The notes under the pieces: generated by a model
What the model was told of the DNA's origin: nothing
What the model saw: the letters and a program-made list of their open reading frames with translations, nothing else
Databases searched by the model: none
Translations under genes and position numbers: made by a program
Shown here: positions 1 through 6,208 of the stretch, piece after piece
How positions within the stretch are numbered: the first letter of the stretch is position 1
Layout of the letters: each line of letters opens with the position of its first letter
Source of the DNA: Proteobacteria bacterium ST_bin16
GTDB lineage: Bacteria; Pseudomonadota; Gammaproteobacteria; Burkholderiales; Nitrosomonadaceae
NCBI GenBank assembly: GCA_002083595.1
Contig: MSXT01000080.1
Coordinates: 1 to 8,139 of the forward strand
DNA length: 8,139 nucleotides
Direction: 5' to 3'

Positions 1-13
1 TTCTTAACATCTT

Positions 14-46
14 TCTAGACTAACAGATTATCTCTGCTAGTCTAGA
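14..46. repeat. Long imperfect inverted repeat (hairpin) rich in CTAG
   Basis: A 9-bp arm TCTAGACTA (14-22) is perfectly complementary to TAGTCTAGA (38-46). Inside it, after one A/C mismatch, CAGA (24-27) pairs with TCTG (33-36) around a 5-nt loop. That gives 13 base pairs in a 33-nt structure. Neither strand has a T-run straight after the stem, so it does not look like a standard intrinsic terminator. It contains three CTAG tetramers, usually a rare word in bacterial DNA. It could be an upstream transcript end, a dimeric-protein operator or part of a mobile-element end; the sequence does not decide. Confidence 0.6.
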
Positions 47-78
47 GCCTATAAAAATATATAGTGGGTGTGTCTTGC

Positions 79-102
79 AATTCTGTTACAAATAATTCTG
101 TT
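79..102 (+). repeat. Short direct repeat AATTCTGTT x2
   Basis: AATTCTGTT occurs at 79-87 and again at 94-102, a 15-bp period. Two copies could form a tandem regulator site upstream of the exporter operon, but in AT-rich DNA a 9-bp repeat can arise by chance. Confidence 0.3.
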
Positions 103-243
103 TATCGTGTCAAGAGGTCATGAAGTTGGAAACTGTAAAAATTTTTCAATCGTAATCGTATTTGCTTCGTTCTATCATGTATTCCATGCGGTAGCGCGGG
201 TAATCAGTTTATATTTTTCCAATGTAAGAGTGAGCTCAGACAG

Positions 244-272
244 TTGAAATCGCACATTCAGGGTTGTAAAGA
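244..272 (+). promoter_or_regulatory. Weak candidate sigma70 promoter for the exporter operon
   Basis: TTGAAA (244-249, 5 of 6 to the -35 consensus) is followed after 17 bp by TAAAGA (267-272, 3 of 6 to the -10 consensus). It lies about 130 bp before the first exporter start codon and would give a leader of roughly 120 nt. The -10 match is poor, so this is only the best candidate noticed in the region. Confidence 0.25.
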
Positions 273-403
273 TACGAGTATGACGTTCTATATCCATTCA
301 TGCATAATCCCAACTTTAATGGGGTCGTGCGCCATAAAGATGTGGATCGGTTTGAAAAATGAGATGCCTCAGTTCTTCTTGGATAAATCAGAAATAGTGG
401 CTC

Positions 404-1303
404 ATGTACTTTAAAGTAAGTTTCTTTATTTTTGTAATTATATGCTTAATTTTATCGAGTGCCAGCGTACTGGCTGAGAAGGCGTGTCCGCATGACGGGA
501 ATCAGGGTATTGGCGCACTGGGACGCATTGAACCGCACTCCCGGGTGATTAGAATTTCCCATAACGCCGGTCCCGAGGGTGCGCGTGTTGAACAGCTCTT
601 TTTTCAAGAAACCGATCAAGTTAAAGCAGGCGATACATTAGCCATCCTGTCCGATCATCTTAAGAAAAAAGCGCAGGTGGAAGCCGCCAAAGCGCGAATC
701 AAGGTGCTGGAAGCACAGCGCGCGGTGGAGCAAGCCGCGCTGGCATTCAATAAACGGGAATACTTGCGTTATCAATCATTGGAACATAGCTCCGCTACCA
801 GTATTTCGTTGGCCGATGCGAAACGGTTAGCGCTTGAGCAATCCGGAATTATTCTTAAGCGCTTGTCAGCCGAGATTACTCAAGCGCAATCCGAGCTGAA
901 AATAAGCGTAGCGGAACTCAGCAATACGCAGATTCTTGCACCCATTGACGGAACTCTATTAAAAATTTTTGCCCGCCCAGGAGAACGGATTGGCGATAAG
1001 GGAGTGCTGGAAATGGCGGATTTGACTGAGCTGGATGTCGTTGCCGAGGTTTATGAATCGGATTTGCTGCGGATCAAGACAGGGCAATCCGGATGTATCC
1101 ATGCCATGGGTTTCAAACGGCCCTATCTGGCACAAGTTAGAGAACTGGGATTTCTGGTGCGGAAAAACGATTTGAACGATACGGACCCCTTAGCTGATCG
1201 TGACAATCGCATCATCGAAGTACGCCTGACGCTTGAAGCGGAGGCTGTGACGGATTTGCGGCACCAGATTTTCCGCCAGGTTAAGGTGCGGATTACGCCG
1301 TGA
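404..1303 (+). CDS. devB: DevB-like HlyD-family periplasmic adaptor of an ABC exporter
   Basis: This 299-residue membrane-fusion protein should link the inner-membrane ABC pump encoded next to it with an outer-membrane TolC-type channel. Residues 5-23 are strongly hydrophobic and end in S-V-L-A, so they form a signal peptide (cleavage after A24 possible) or an N-terminal anchor as in DevB proteins. Residues about 36-83 are the first half of a lipoyl/barrel-sandwich domain (G-x-G-x-L-G-R-I-E-P, then V-K-A-G-D-T-L). Residues about 85-172 are charged, Ala/Leu/Gln-rich and predicted coiled coil. Residues 174-206 complete the lipoyl domain (I-L-A-P-I-D-G-T), and the rest is the beta-barrel region. 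C28 has no lipobox before it, so it is not an obvious lipoprotein. The ATG at 404 is chosen because it starts the signal segment; the ribosome binding site is weak. In cyanobacteria DevB works with DevC, DevA and the TolC homologue HgdD in glycolipid export; the cargo here is unknown. Confidence 0.88.
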   Translation: MYFKVSFFIFVIICLILSSASVLAEKACPHDGNQGIGALGRIEPHSRVIRISHNAGPEGARVEQLFFQETDQVKAGDTLAILSDHLKKKAQVEAAKARIKVLEAQRAVEQAALAFNKREYLRYQSLEHSSATSISLADAKRLALEQSGIILKRLSAEITQAQSELKISVAELSNTQILAPIDGTLLKIFARPGERIGDKGVLEMADLTELDVVAEVYESDLLRIKTGQSGCIHAMGFKRPYLAQVRELGFLVRKNDLNDTDPLADRDNRIIEVRLTLEAEAVTDLRHQIFRQVKVRITP

Positions 1304-2469
1304 ACAAGCTGGTCTGGTTTTATTTTCCCGCCCGCTTGGCCTGGCGGCAGCTCATTTTTGACCGATCCAAGCTGGTGGCTGCGATTTGCGGGGTGTTGTT
1401 TGCGTGCGTCTTGGTGTTTATGCAGTTGGGCTTCAAGGATTCCTTGTACGCCAGCGCAGCCTCCGCGCCGGTCAAATTGAACGGTGATTTATTTTTGATG
1501 CACAAACAAAGCGAGGCGATGTGGCGGCCGATCCAGTTCAAGCGCAGCGAGTTGATGCGTGTTCTGGGAAATCCGGCAGTTGCAGAAGCTTATCCGCTGT
1601 ATCTCGGTTTAACACCGTTCAAAAATATTAACACTCAGGTCAAGCGCACCTTGATGGTTTACGGTTTTGATCCGGATTCGCTGATCTTCAATGTCGATGA
1701 GATCAAAAACAAGCGGCATGAATTGCGGCTCAAGGATACCGTGCTGTTTGATGAATACTCCCGCCCGGAATTCGGTCCCATGCGCTCATTGCTCGAAGCG
1801 GGCCGGAATGTCACGGAAATTAACGATTATAAGGTGAGTATTGTGGGCTTATTCCGCTTAGGCGTGTCGTTTGCTGCCGATGGCAATGTGATGACCAGCG
1901 ATTTAAATTTCATGCGCATCTTTCCCAGAAGGAATCTCAGCGAAATCGACATGGGCGTCATCAAGCTCCATCCCGGCGCGCCGGTTCAGCAGGTCAAAGC
2001 GGAACTTAGAAGCCAGCTCAATGAGTTCGTGAATATTTTTAGCTACGAAGAGTTGCTGAAATACGAAAAAGATTATTGGGCGAATACTGCGCCGATCGGG
2101 TTTATTTTTGGTTTTGGCACGGTGATGGGATGGGTGGTCGGTCTGGTGATTGTCTATCAAATTCTATTTACCGACATTGCCAATCATCGCAACGAATTCG
2201 CCACGCTGAAAGCCATGGGCTATGAGCACGGTTATTTTGTCCGTCTGGTGTTTGCTTCGGCTTTCTTTTTGGCTGTGTTGGGATTCATTCCCGGTTATGT
2301 GCTTTCCTTGGGGTTATACCACCTGGCTGAATCGCAAATGTACATGCCGATGCCGATGCTCTGGAGCAAAATGATCACGGTGTTTCTATTCATTCTTTCC
2401 ATGTGCGTCATGGCAGGGTTGCTGGCAATCCGTAAGCTGAAAGACGCTAATCCAGCAGATATGTTCTGA
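1300..2469 (+). CDS. devC: DevC-like ABC exporter permease (FtsX/MacB-type fold)
   Basis: This 389-residue inner-membrane permease starts with GTG inside the GTGA overlap with the previous stop codon, which implies translational coupling. The topology is typical of the MacB/FtsX class: one membrane segment at about residues 25-44, a large periplasmic domain at about 45-262, then three membrane segments near 264-290, 312-337 and 356-377. After the second segment, R-N-E-F-A-T-L-K-A-M-G (297-307) is the cytoplasmic coupling motif that usually touches the ATPase. The short C-terminal end (A-N-P-A-D-M-F) is also usual for this family. DevC proteins act as homodimers and transmit ATP-driven movement to the periplasmic adaptor rather than forming a classical substrate tunnel (family knowledge). 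Nothing looks truncated. Confidence 0.88.
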   Translation: MNKLVWFYFPARLAWRQLIFDRSKLVAAICGVLFACVLVFMQLGFKDSLYASAASAPVKLNGDLFLMHKQSEAMWRPIQFKRSELMRVLGNPAVAEAYPLYLGLTPFKNINTQVKRTLMVYGFDPDSLIFNVDEIKNKRHELRLKDTVLFDEYSRPEFGPMRSLLEAGRNVTEINDYKVSIVGLFRLGVSFAADGNVMTSDLNFMRIFPRRNLSEIDMGVIKLHPGAPVQQVKAELRSQLNEFVNIFSYEELLKYEKDYWANTAPIGFIFGFGTVMGWVVGLVIVYQILFTDIANHRNEFATLKAMGYEHGYFVRLVFASAFFLAVLGFIPGYVLSLGLYHLAESQMYMPMPMLWSKMITVFLFILSMCVMAGLLAIRKLKDANPADMF

Positions 2470-3146
2470 TGTCTACAGTCATTGATGTCGAGCACTTGAA
2501 TTTCAGTTTTGGCAGCGGCGAGTTAACGCAACCGGTGCTGAAAGACATTACCCTGGTTATCCATAAAGGTGAGATCGTACTGATTACCGGGCCTTCCGGT
2601 TCCGGTAAAACAACTTTTCTGACCATTATCGGCGGTCTGCGCCAGGCCTTTCATGGTAGCGTGAAAGTCCTCGATCAACAGCTCATCAACAGCAGCGAGC
2701 AGATTAGAGTCAATGCCCGGCAACAGATCGGCTATATTTTTCAACAGCATAATTTGCTCAAGTCGCTTACTGCGTTGCAGAACGTCAGCATGACATTGGA
2801 AATGGGCAATACACTAACAGAGCAGCAAAGACGCGACCGCTCTGCGGAAGCACTGATCGCAGTGGGATTGGGTGAGCGGCTTGATTATAAACCGGGACAA
2901 CTTTCCGGCGGGCAGCTGCAACGTGTTTCTATCGCACGTGCATTAGTCGGTCAGCCTAAAATCATCCTGGCCGATGAACCGACCGCATCGCTGGATAAGC
3001 AAAGCGGTTATGAAGCGGTCAGTTTGTTGAAACGATTAGCCAAAGAATCGCAAACCGCGATTCTTTTGGTCACGCATGATTATCGCATCCTGGATATCGC
3101 GGATCGGGTGGTGGAACTGGAAGATGGAGTGATTAAAGCGGTTTGA
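2469..3146 (+). CDS. devA: DevA-like ABC exporter ATP-binding protein
   Basis: This 225-residue cytoplasmic ATPase of the LolD/MacB/DevA class powers the exporter. All catalytic motifs are intact: Walker A G-P-S-G-S-G-K-T (41-48), Q-loop Q92 in I-F-Q-Q-H-N-L-L, signature L-S-G-G-Q (145-149), Walker B I-I-L-A-D-E-P with catalytic E170, D-loop S-L-D (174-176) and switch H203 in V-T-H-D. The length is normal for stand-alone ATPases of this class. The ATG overlaps the permease stop by one base (TGATG), so all three genes are probably one translationally coupled transcript. No outer-membrane channel gene follows; the next gene, 157 bp on, is of a different kind. The Dev name rests on the gene trio and the DevB/DevC look; LolD- or MacB-type naming would be the alternative. 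Confidence 0.9.
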   Translation: MSTVIDVEHLNFSFGSGELTQPVLKDITLVIHKGEIVLITGPSGSGKTTFLTIIGGLRQAFHGSVKVLDQQLINSSEQIRVNARQQIGYIFQQHNLLKSLTALQNVSMTLEMGNTLTEQQRRDRSAEALIAVGLGERLDYKPGQLSGGQLQRVSIARALVGQPKIILADEPTASLDKQSGYEAVSLLKRLAKESQTAILLVTHDYRILDIADRVVELEDGVIKAV

Positions 3147-3193
3147 TTTTGTGTCAATCATTGGCTGCACGATATTTTCTGCAAGCGCGGTTC

Positions 3194-3202
3194 TGATAAA
3201 AT
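3194..3202 (+). promoter_or_regulatory. Possible extended -10 promoter before the DUF4062-NTPase gene
   Basis: TGATAAAAT (3194-3202) matches an extended -10 (TGnTATAAT) with one mismatch. The best -35 at 16-bp spacing is TTTTCT (3175-3180), only 3 of 6. The same bases form a small inverted repeat, CTGAT-AAA-ATCAG (3193-3205), which could also be an operator. A start near 3209 would leave a leader of about 95 nt and would separate this gene from the exporter operon. Confidence 0.35.
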
Positions 3203-3303
3203 CAGGCTATTTGCATCAAGCAGGGCTATGTCATGATCGACAAAGAAATTTTTTCCACAGGTGATTAACAACATTCCCTTTCTGTGCCTAAATTGCCATT
3301 ACT

Positions 3304-6030
3304 ATGCGAGTTTACCTTTCATCGACGTTAAACGATCTGATTCCCGAACGCCAAGCCGTTAAAGATGCGCTGAGCGGCGTATGTACCGTGGTCGAGAGCT
3401 ACATAGCCGATGAACGTAGCGTGCGCAAGAGCTGTGTGGAGGATGTTGCCGGATGTGATTTATACATCGGCATCATCGGCCGTCGCTACGGGCATATACC
3501 TGACGGTGAGTCGCATTCCATTACCGAACTGGAATTTCAGCAAGCGGAAGAGCATCGGATCGATACGCTGATTTTCATCAAGGACGATGATGAGATCAAA
3601 AGTAAATTCTACGATGCCGTGACTCGACAGAATCCGCCAGAAAAGGTCGAAGCGTTCCGGCAAAGATTCGCCAGCCGTGCAGCAGTTTTTAAAATGCCGG
3701 AGGATTTAAAAGCGCATGTATTGAGAGCCTACCTGAACTACACCCAGCGGCATGCTCAGGTTGCGCCGAAACGGATTACCGGCGATCCCTATCCGGGATT
3801 GCGCGCATTCAAGCCGCAGGAATCCGATCGTTTTTTCGGGCGTGATGTCGAGACTGGCGATTTGATCGAGCGGTTGCTGGCGCGAAACGATCGTTTCATT
3901 GCGGTGATCGGGCCGTCCGGCTCGGGCAAGTCGTCGCTTGTGTACGCCGGTTTAATTTCGGCGCTGAAAGCCAGTAACATCGGCGATATACGCTGGGTGA
4001 CCGCCAGTTTCTCGCCGCGCGAATTGGGCGACGATCCGTTCCTGCCGCTGGCAGCCGCTTTGAGCAAAGCCTTTCCCGGTTGCAATTGGCGCGTGTCGGA
4101 TCTTGCGCAGCGGTTGCGCGCCGATCCGGCAAGCATTGAGGTCATCGCGGAGGAGGGTTTAAAACCATTGGGTGGGAATGCGCAATTGCTGTTGTTTGCC
4201 GATCAATTTGAAGAATTGTTCGCGGCAAAAGTCGATGCAGCTGCGCGCGATGCGTTCTTTCAATTGCTCGTTGCCGCGGCGGCAAGTCCTTGGTTACGCT
4301 GCGTCGTTGCCATGCGCTCTGATTTCTACAGCCAATGGCCGCAGGATGAAGCCAGCGCGGCGTTGCTGCATAGTGGACATTATTCCGTTGGCACGCCGGG
4401 TGCGGCTGCTTTGGAAAAAATGATCGTCGAGCCCGCCAAAGCTGCTGGACTCACCATTGCGCCACGGCTGGTGCAACGCATTCTGAACGATACCGGCACC
4501 GCACCGGGCGCATTGGCACTGGCGGAATTTGCATTGGCGCAGTTATATGCGCGCAGAAACGGCCACGAACTGACTGAAGCGGCGTATCAAGCGATCGGCG
4601 GCATCGCCGGTGCCATCGATGGCTTGGCCGAAGAAGCGGTGAGCCGCACGCAACAAACGATCATTCTGGACGATGATGTTTTTTCCCGTTTGTTTTTTGC
4701 CATTGCCAGCGTCGAGCAACGCAATGACGACGGCGTCGGGTCGTTGGCGGTGGTGCGCCGCCGCGCACCACAACAGGAGCTACCGCAACCGGTTTTAACG
4801 CTGGCGCAGCAGTTGGTCGACCGGCGCATCCTGGTCAGTCGCCAAGACGGTCACGACCAACCGGTGACGATTGAAGTGGGTCACGAAGCGGTGTTCAGCC
4901 ACTGGCAACGTTTCAAGGATTGGCACGCGCGCTACGCCGATGATCTGGCGCTGCATCGCCAGGCCGAGCAAGCGGTGCGCGAATGGCACAACCAGCAACG
5001 TGCGCCGGTATTGCAATGGGGCTGGGAACGGCAGAAGCCTGTCATTCAAGCATTGGCGCAATTGCATCGTCTTGCTGTACCCGATAACAATGCGGATTTC
5101 AGCGATCCAGCGGTTGTCATGTGGCGAACATTGGAATCGTACCTGGAGCCACCGCTGCGGCAATTTCTATACCCGGAACCATTGCGATTGCTCGATGAAC
5201 TCGCCAGTGACGACACTACTCATCAACGCCGCGAGGAAATCGGTCTGCGTTTAAATCAATTCGGCGATCCGCGCCGTGGTGTCGGTTTGGATGAACAGGG
5301 TTTGCCGGATATTGTGTGGATCGATATACCAGCCGGTGAAATAACTCTGAAAATCGGTGATCATTTTCAATTTCCACACTTTCGCATAGCGCGTTATCCG
5401 GTTACTTGGGCGCAGTATCGTGTGTTTGTCGACGCGGCGGATGGTTATTGTAACGATGAATGGTGGCAGGATTTGCAAAAAGCACATAGCCTTGGGGATT
5501 TGATGTGGGCTTTCGCCAATTATCCCGTGATCAACGTTTCTTGGTACGACGCCGTGGCGTTTTGCCGCTGGTTGAGTGCAAAGCGCAAACTGGCTATCCG
5601 GCTGCCGGCGGAATGGGAATGGCAGTGCGCCGCTATTGGTGCGTCACGTCGAAAGTATCCGTGGTCGGACGAGTGGAATTCCGCACGAACAAATAGTGCA
5701 GAAGCTGGAATTGGAAGAACTTGTGCAGTTGGATTATACCCGCTTGGTCGTAGCCCTTTTGGAGTTGATGATATGGTTGGTAATGTTTGGCAATGGTGCA
5801 CCAATGACTATTATGCGATTCGTGGGTTTTCTCGTCATTCAGACATCAAAAGCTTTTCAATTCGTGGCGGCTCATGGACTAGGTCTATGGATAATGTACG
5901 TTCTACAACAGTGGCTACTTCTGAACCATATCACCATAATCACAATCTTGGTTTCCGTGTGTTATGTGGATCCCCTATCGATGAAACGCTGCCCACCGCG
6001 CCGCTGTTCGATCAAAAGCGGACGCACTGA
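3304..6030 (+). CDS. DUF4062 - nSTAND NTPase - FGE-sulfatase-like multidomain protein, putative conflict/immune sensor
   Basis: This is a 908-residue cytoplasmic protein with three modules. Residues 1 to about 100 are DUF4062: the opening M-R-V-Y-L-S-S-T, E-R-Q-A-V, then G-I-I-G-R-R-Y-G (56-63) and S-I-T-E-L-E-F (72-78). This is a Rossmann-like domain resembling TIR/deoxyribosyltransferase folds. Residues about 161-540 are a novel-STAND NTPase: Y-P-G-L-R-A-F with F-F-G-R (177-180), Walker A G-P-S-G-S-G-K-S-S (203-211), Walker B L-L-L-F-A-D-Q-F-E-E (295-304), arginine R338 in A-M-R-S-D-F, and a winged-helix-like end with G-H-E-A-V (526-530). A helical linker leads to the FGE/C-type-lectin-like domain (about 668-888): P-V-T-W-A-Q-Y, R-L-P-A-E-W-E-W, G-N-V-W-Q-W, R-G-G-S-W, L-G-F-R-V. 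The catalytic cysteine positions after G-G-S-W are R860 and about V865, so FGE activity is unlikely. The start is fixed by the usual DUF4062 N-terminus; no clear Shine-Dalgarno is seen. By analogy with STAND proteins it may sense a ligand and switch on an effector, but no function is shown here. Confidence 0.85.
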   Translation: MRVYLSSTLNDLIPERQAVKDALSGVCTVVESYIADERSVRKSCVEDVAGCDLYIGIIGRRYGHIPDGESHSITELEFQQAEEHRIDTLIFIKDDDEIKSKFYDAVTRQNPPEKVEAFRQRFASRAAVFKMPEDLKAHVLRAYLNYTQRHAQVAPKRITGDPYPGLRAFKPQESDRFFGRDVETGDLIERLLARNDRFIAVIGPSGSGKSSLVYAGLISALKASNIGDIRWVTASFSPRELGDDPFLPLAAALSKAFPGCNWRVSDLAQRLRADPASIEVIAEEGLKPLGGNAQLLLFADQFEELFAAKVDAAARDAFFQLLVAAAASPWLRCVVAMRSDFYSQWPQDEASAALLHSGHYSVGTPGAAALEKMIVEPAKAAGLTIAPRLVQRILNDTGTAPGALALAEFALAQLYARRNGHELTEAAYQAIGGIAGAIDGLAEEAVSRTQQTIILDDDVFSRLFFAIASVEQRNDDGVGSLAVVRRRAPQQELPQPVLTLAQQLVDRRILVSRQDGHDQPVTIEVGHEAVFSHWQRFKDWHARYADDLALHRQAEQAVREWHNQQRAPVLQWGWERQKPVIQALAQLHRLAVPDNNADFSDPAVVMWRTLESYLEPPLRQFLYPEPLRLLDELASDDTTHQRREEIGLRLNQFGDPRRGVGLDEQGLPDIVWIDIPAGEITLKIGDHFQFPHFRIARYPVTWAQYRVFVDAADGYCNDEWWQDLQKAHSLGDLMWAFANYPVINVSWYDAVAFCRWLSAKRKLAIRLPAEWEWQCAAIGASRRKYPWSDEWNSARTNSAEAGIGRTCAVGLYPLGRSPFGVDDMVGNVWQWCTNDYYAIRGFSRHSDIKSFSIRGGSWTRSMDNVRSTTVATSEPYHHNHNLGFRVLCGSPIDETLPTAPLFDQKRTH
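5690..5975 (+). other. AT-shifted patch encoding the ligand-loop part of the FGE-like domain
   Basis: By hand count, 5581-5640 is about 62% GC, whereas 5701-5970 is about 43%; the last 30 bases before the stop region turn GC-rich again. The reading frame is intact, but codon choice shifts to A/T-ending codons. The patch covers residues about 796-890, including the G-G-S-W to G-F-R loop. Six NAY codons in a row (Tyr-His-His-Asn-His-Asn) sit at 5929-5946. Recombination, gene conversion or diversification are possible causes; the boundaries are approximate. Confidence 0.5.
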
Positions 6031-6039
6031 ACACTAAGC

Positions 6040-6052
6040 GCCGCGTAGCGGC
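6040..6052. repeat. Small GC-rich hairpin after the DUF4062-NTPase gene
   Basis: GCCGC (6040-6044) pairs with GCGGC (6048-6052) around a 3-nt loop, starting 10 bases after the stop codon. No T-run follows, so it is at best a weak transcription stop or an RNA-end stabiliser. Confidence 0.3.
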
Positions 6053-6164
6053 ACGCGATTTCTCAAACTATTGTGCGATGACTGCCGGTAGAGATGGCTT
6101 TATGGGTTGCAGTTAATCGCCCATGGTCATAAGGCTCGCCGCCTAGGGCTCAGCGATCTCCTCT

Positions 6165-6182
6165 ATCCACAGCGAAGTGGAT
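6165..6182. repeat. Perfect 6-bp hairpin in the convergent intergenic gap
   Basis: ATCCAC (6165-6170) and GTGGAT (6177-6182) pair around the loop AGCGAA. It lies between two convergent genes, where a bidirectional terminator would be expected, but neither strand has a T-run directly after the stem. On the - strand a T7 run (complement of 6191-6197) precedes it, 11 bases after the stop codon. The rest of this 178-bp gap shows no gene. Confidence 0.35.
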
Positions 6183-6208
6183 TCGACGTGAAAAAAACTT
6201 TTCTTGAA

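Larger units (their letters stand above)
1..403. other. AT-rich non-coding region upstream of the exporter operon
   Basis: No convincing gene is seen on either strand in these 403 bases. The stretch is AT-rich, with runs such as AAAAATTTTT near 137-146. It holds a long hairpin at 14-46, a 9-bp direct repeat at 79-102 and a weak promoter candidate at 244-272, described separately. A 44-codon open frame (280-414) runs into the first exporter gene in another frame but has no clear ribosome binding site or recognisable protein character. The region probably carries the operon's control elements and the 3' flank of whatever lies to the left. Confidence 0.6.

Noticed and set aside
280..414. 44-codon open frame overlapping the start of the devB-like gene
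   Set aside because: No convincing ribosome binding site, no recognisable protein features, and this length is common by chance.
3144..3160. TGATT...AATCA inverted repeat at the end of the devA-like gene, considered as a terminator
   Set aside because: Only a 5-bp AT-rich stem with a 7-nt loop and no T-run after it.
3251..3259. DnaA-box-like TTTTCCACA, with another near match CTATCCACA at 6163-6171
   Set aside because: Two isolated one-mismatch boxes almost 3 kb apart with no cluster or AT-rich unwinding element do not support an origin.
4795..5163. 122-codon - strand open frame inside the NTPase gene
   Set aside because: Antisense shadow of a strongly coding region, with no family motif or start signals.
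5576..6037. 153-codon open frame in another frame across the FGE-like region
   Set aside because: It lies wholly inside the FGE-domain coding frame, which has clear family motifs; its hydrophobic look comes from T-rich codon positions of the AT-shifted patch.
6031..6208. Possible template repeat for diversification in the gap after the FGE domain
   Set aside because: The gap was read for similarity to 5850-5975 on both strands and none was seen.
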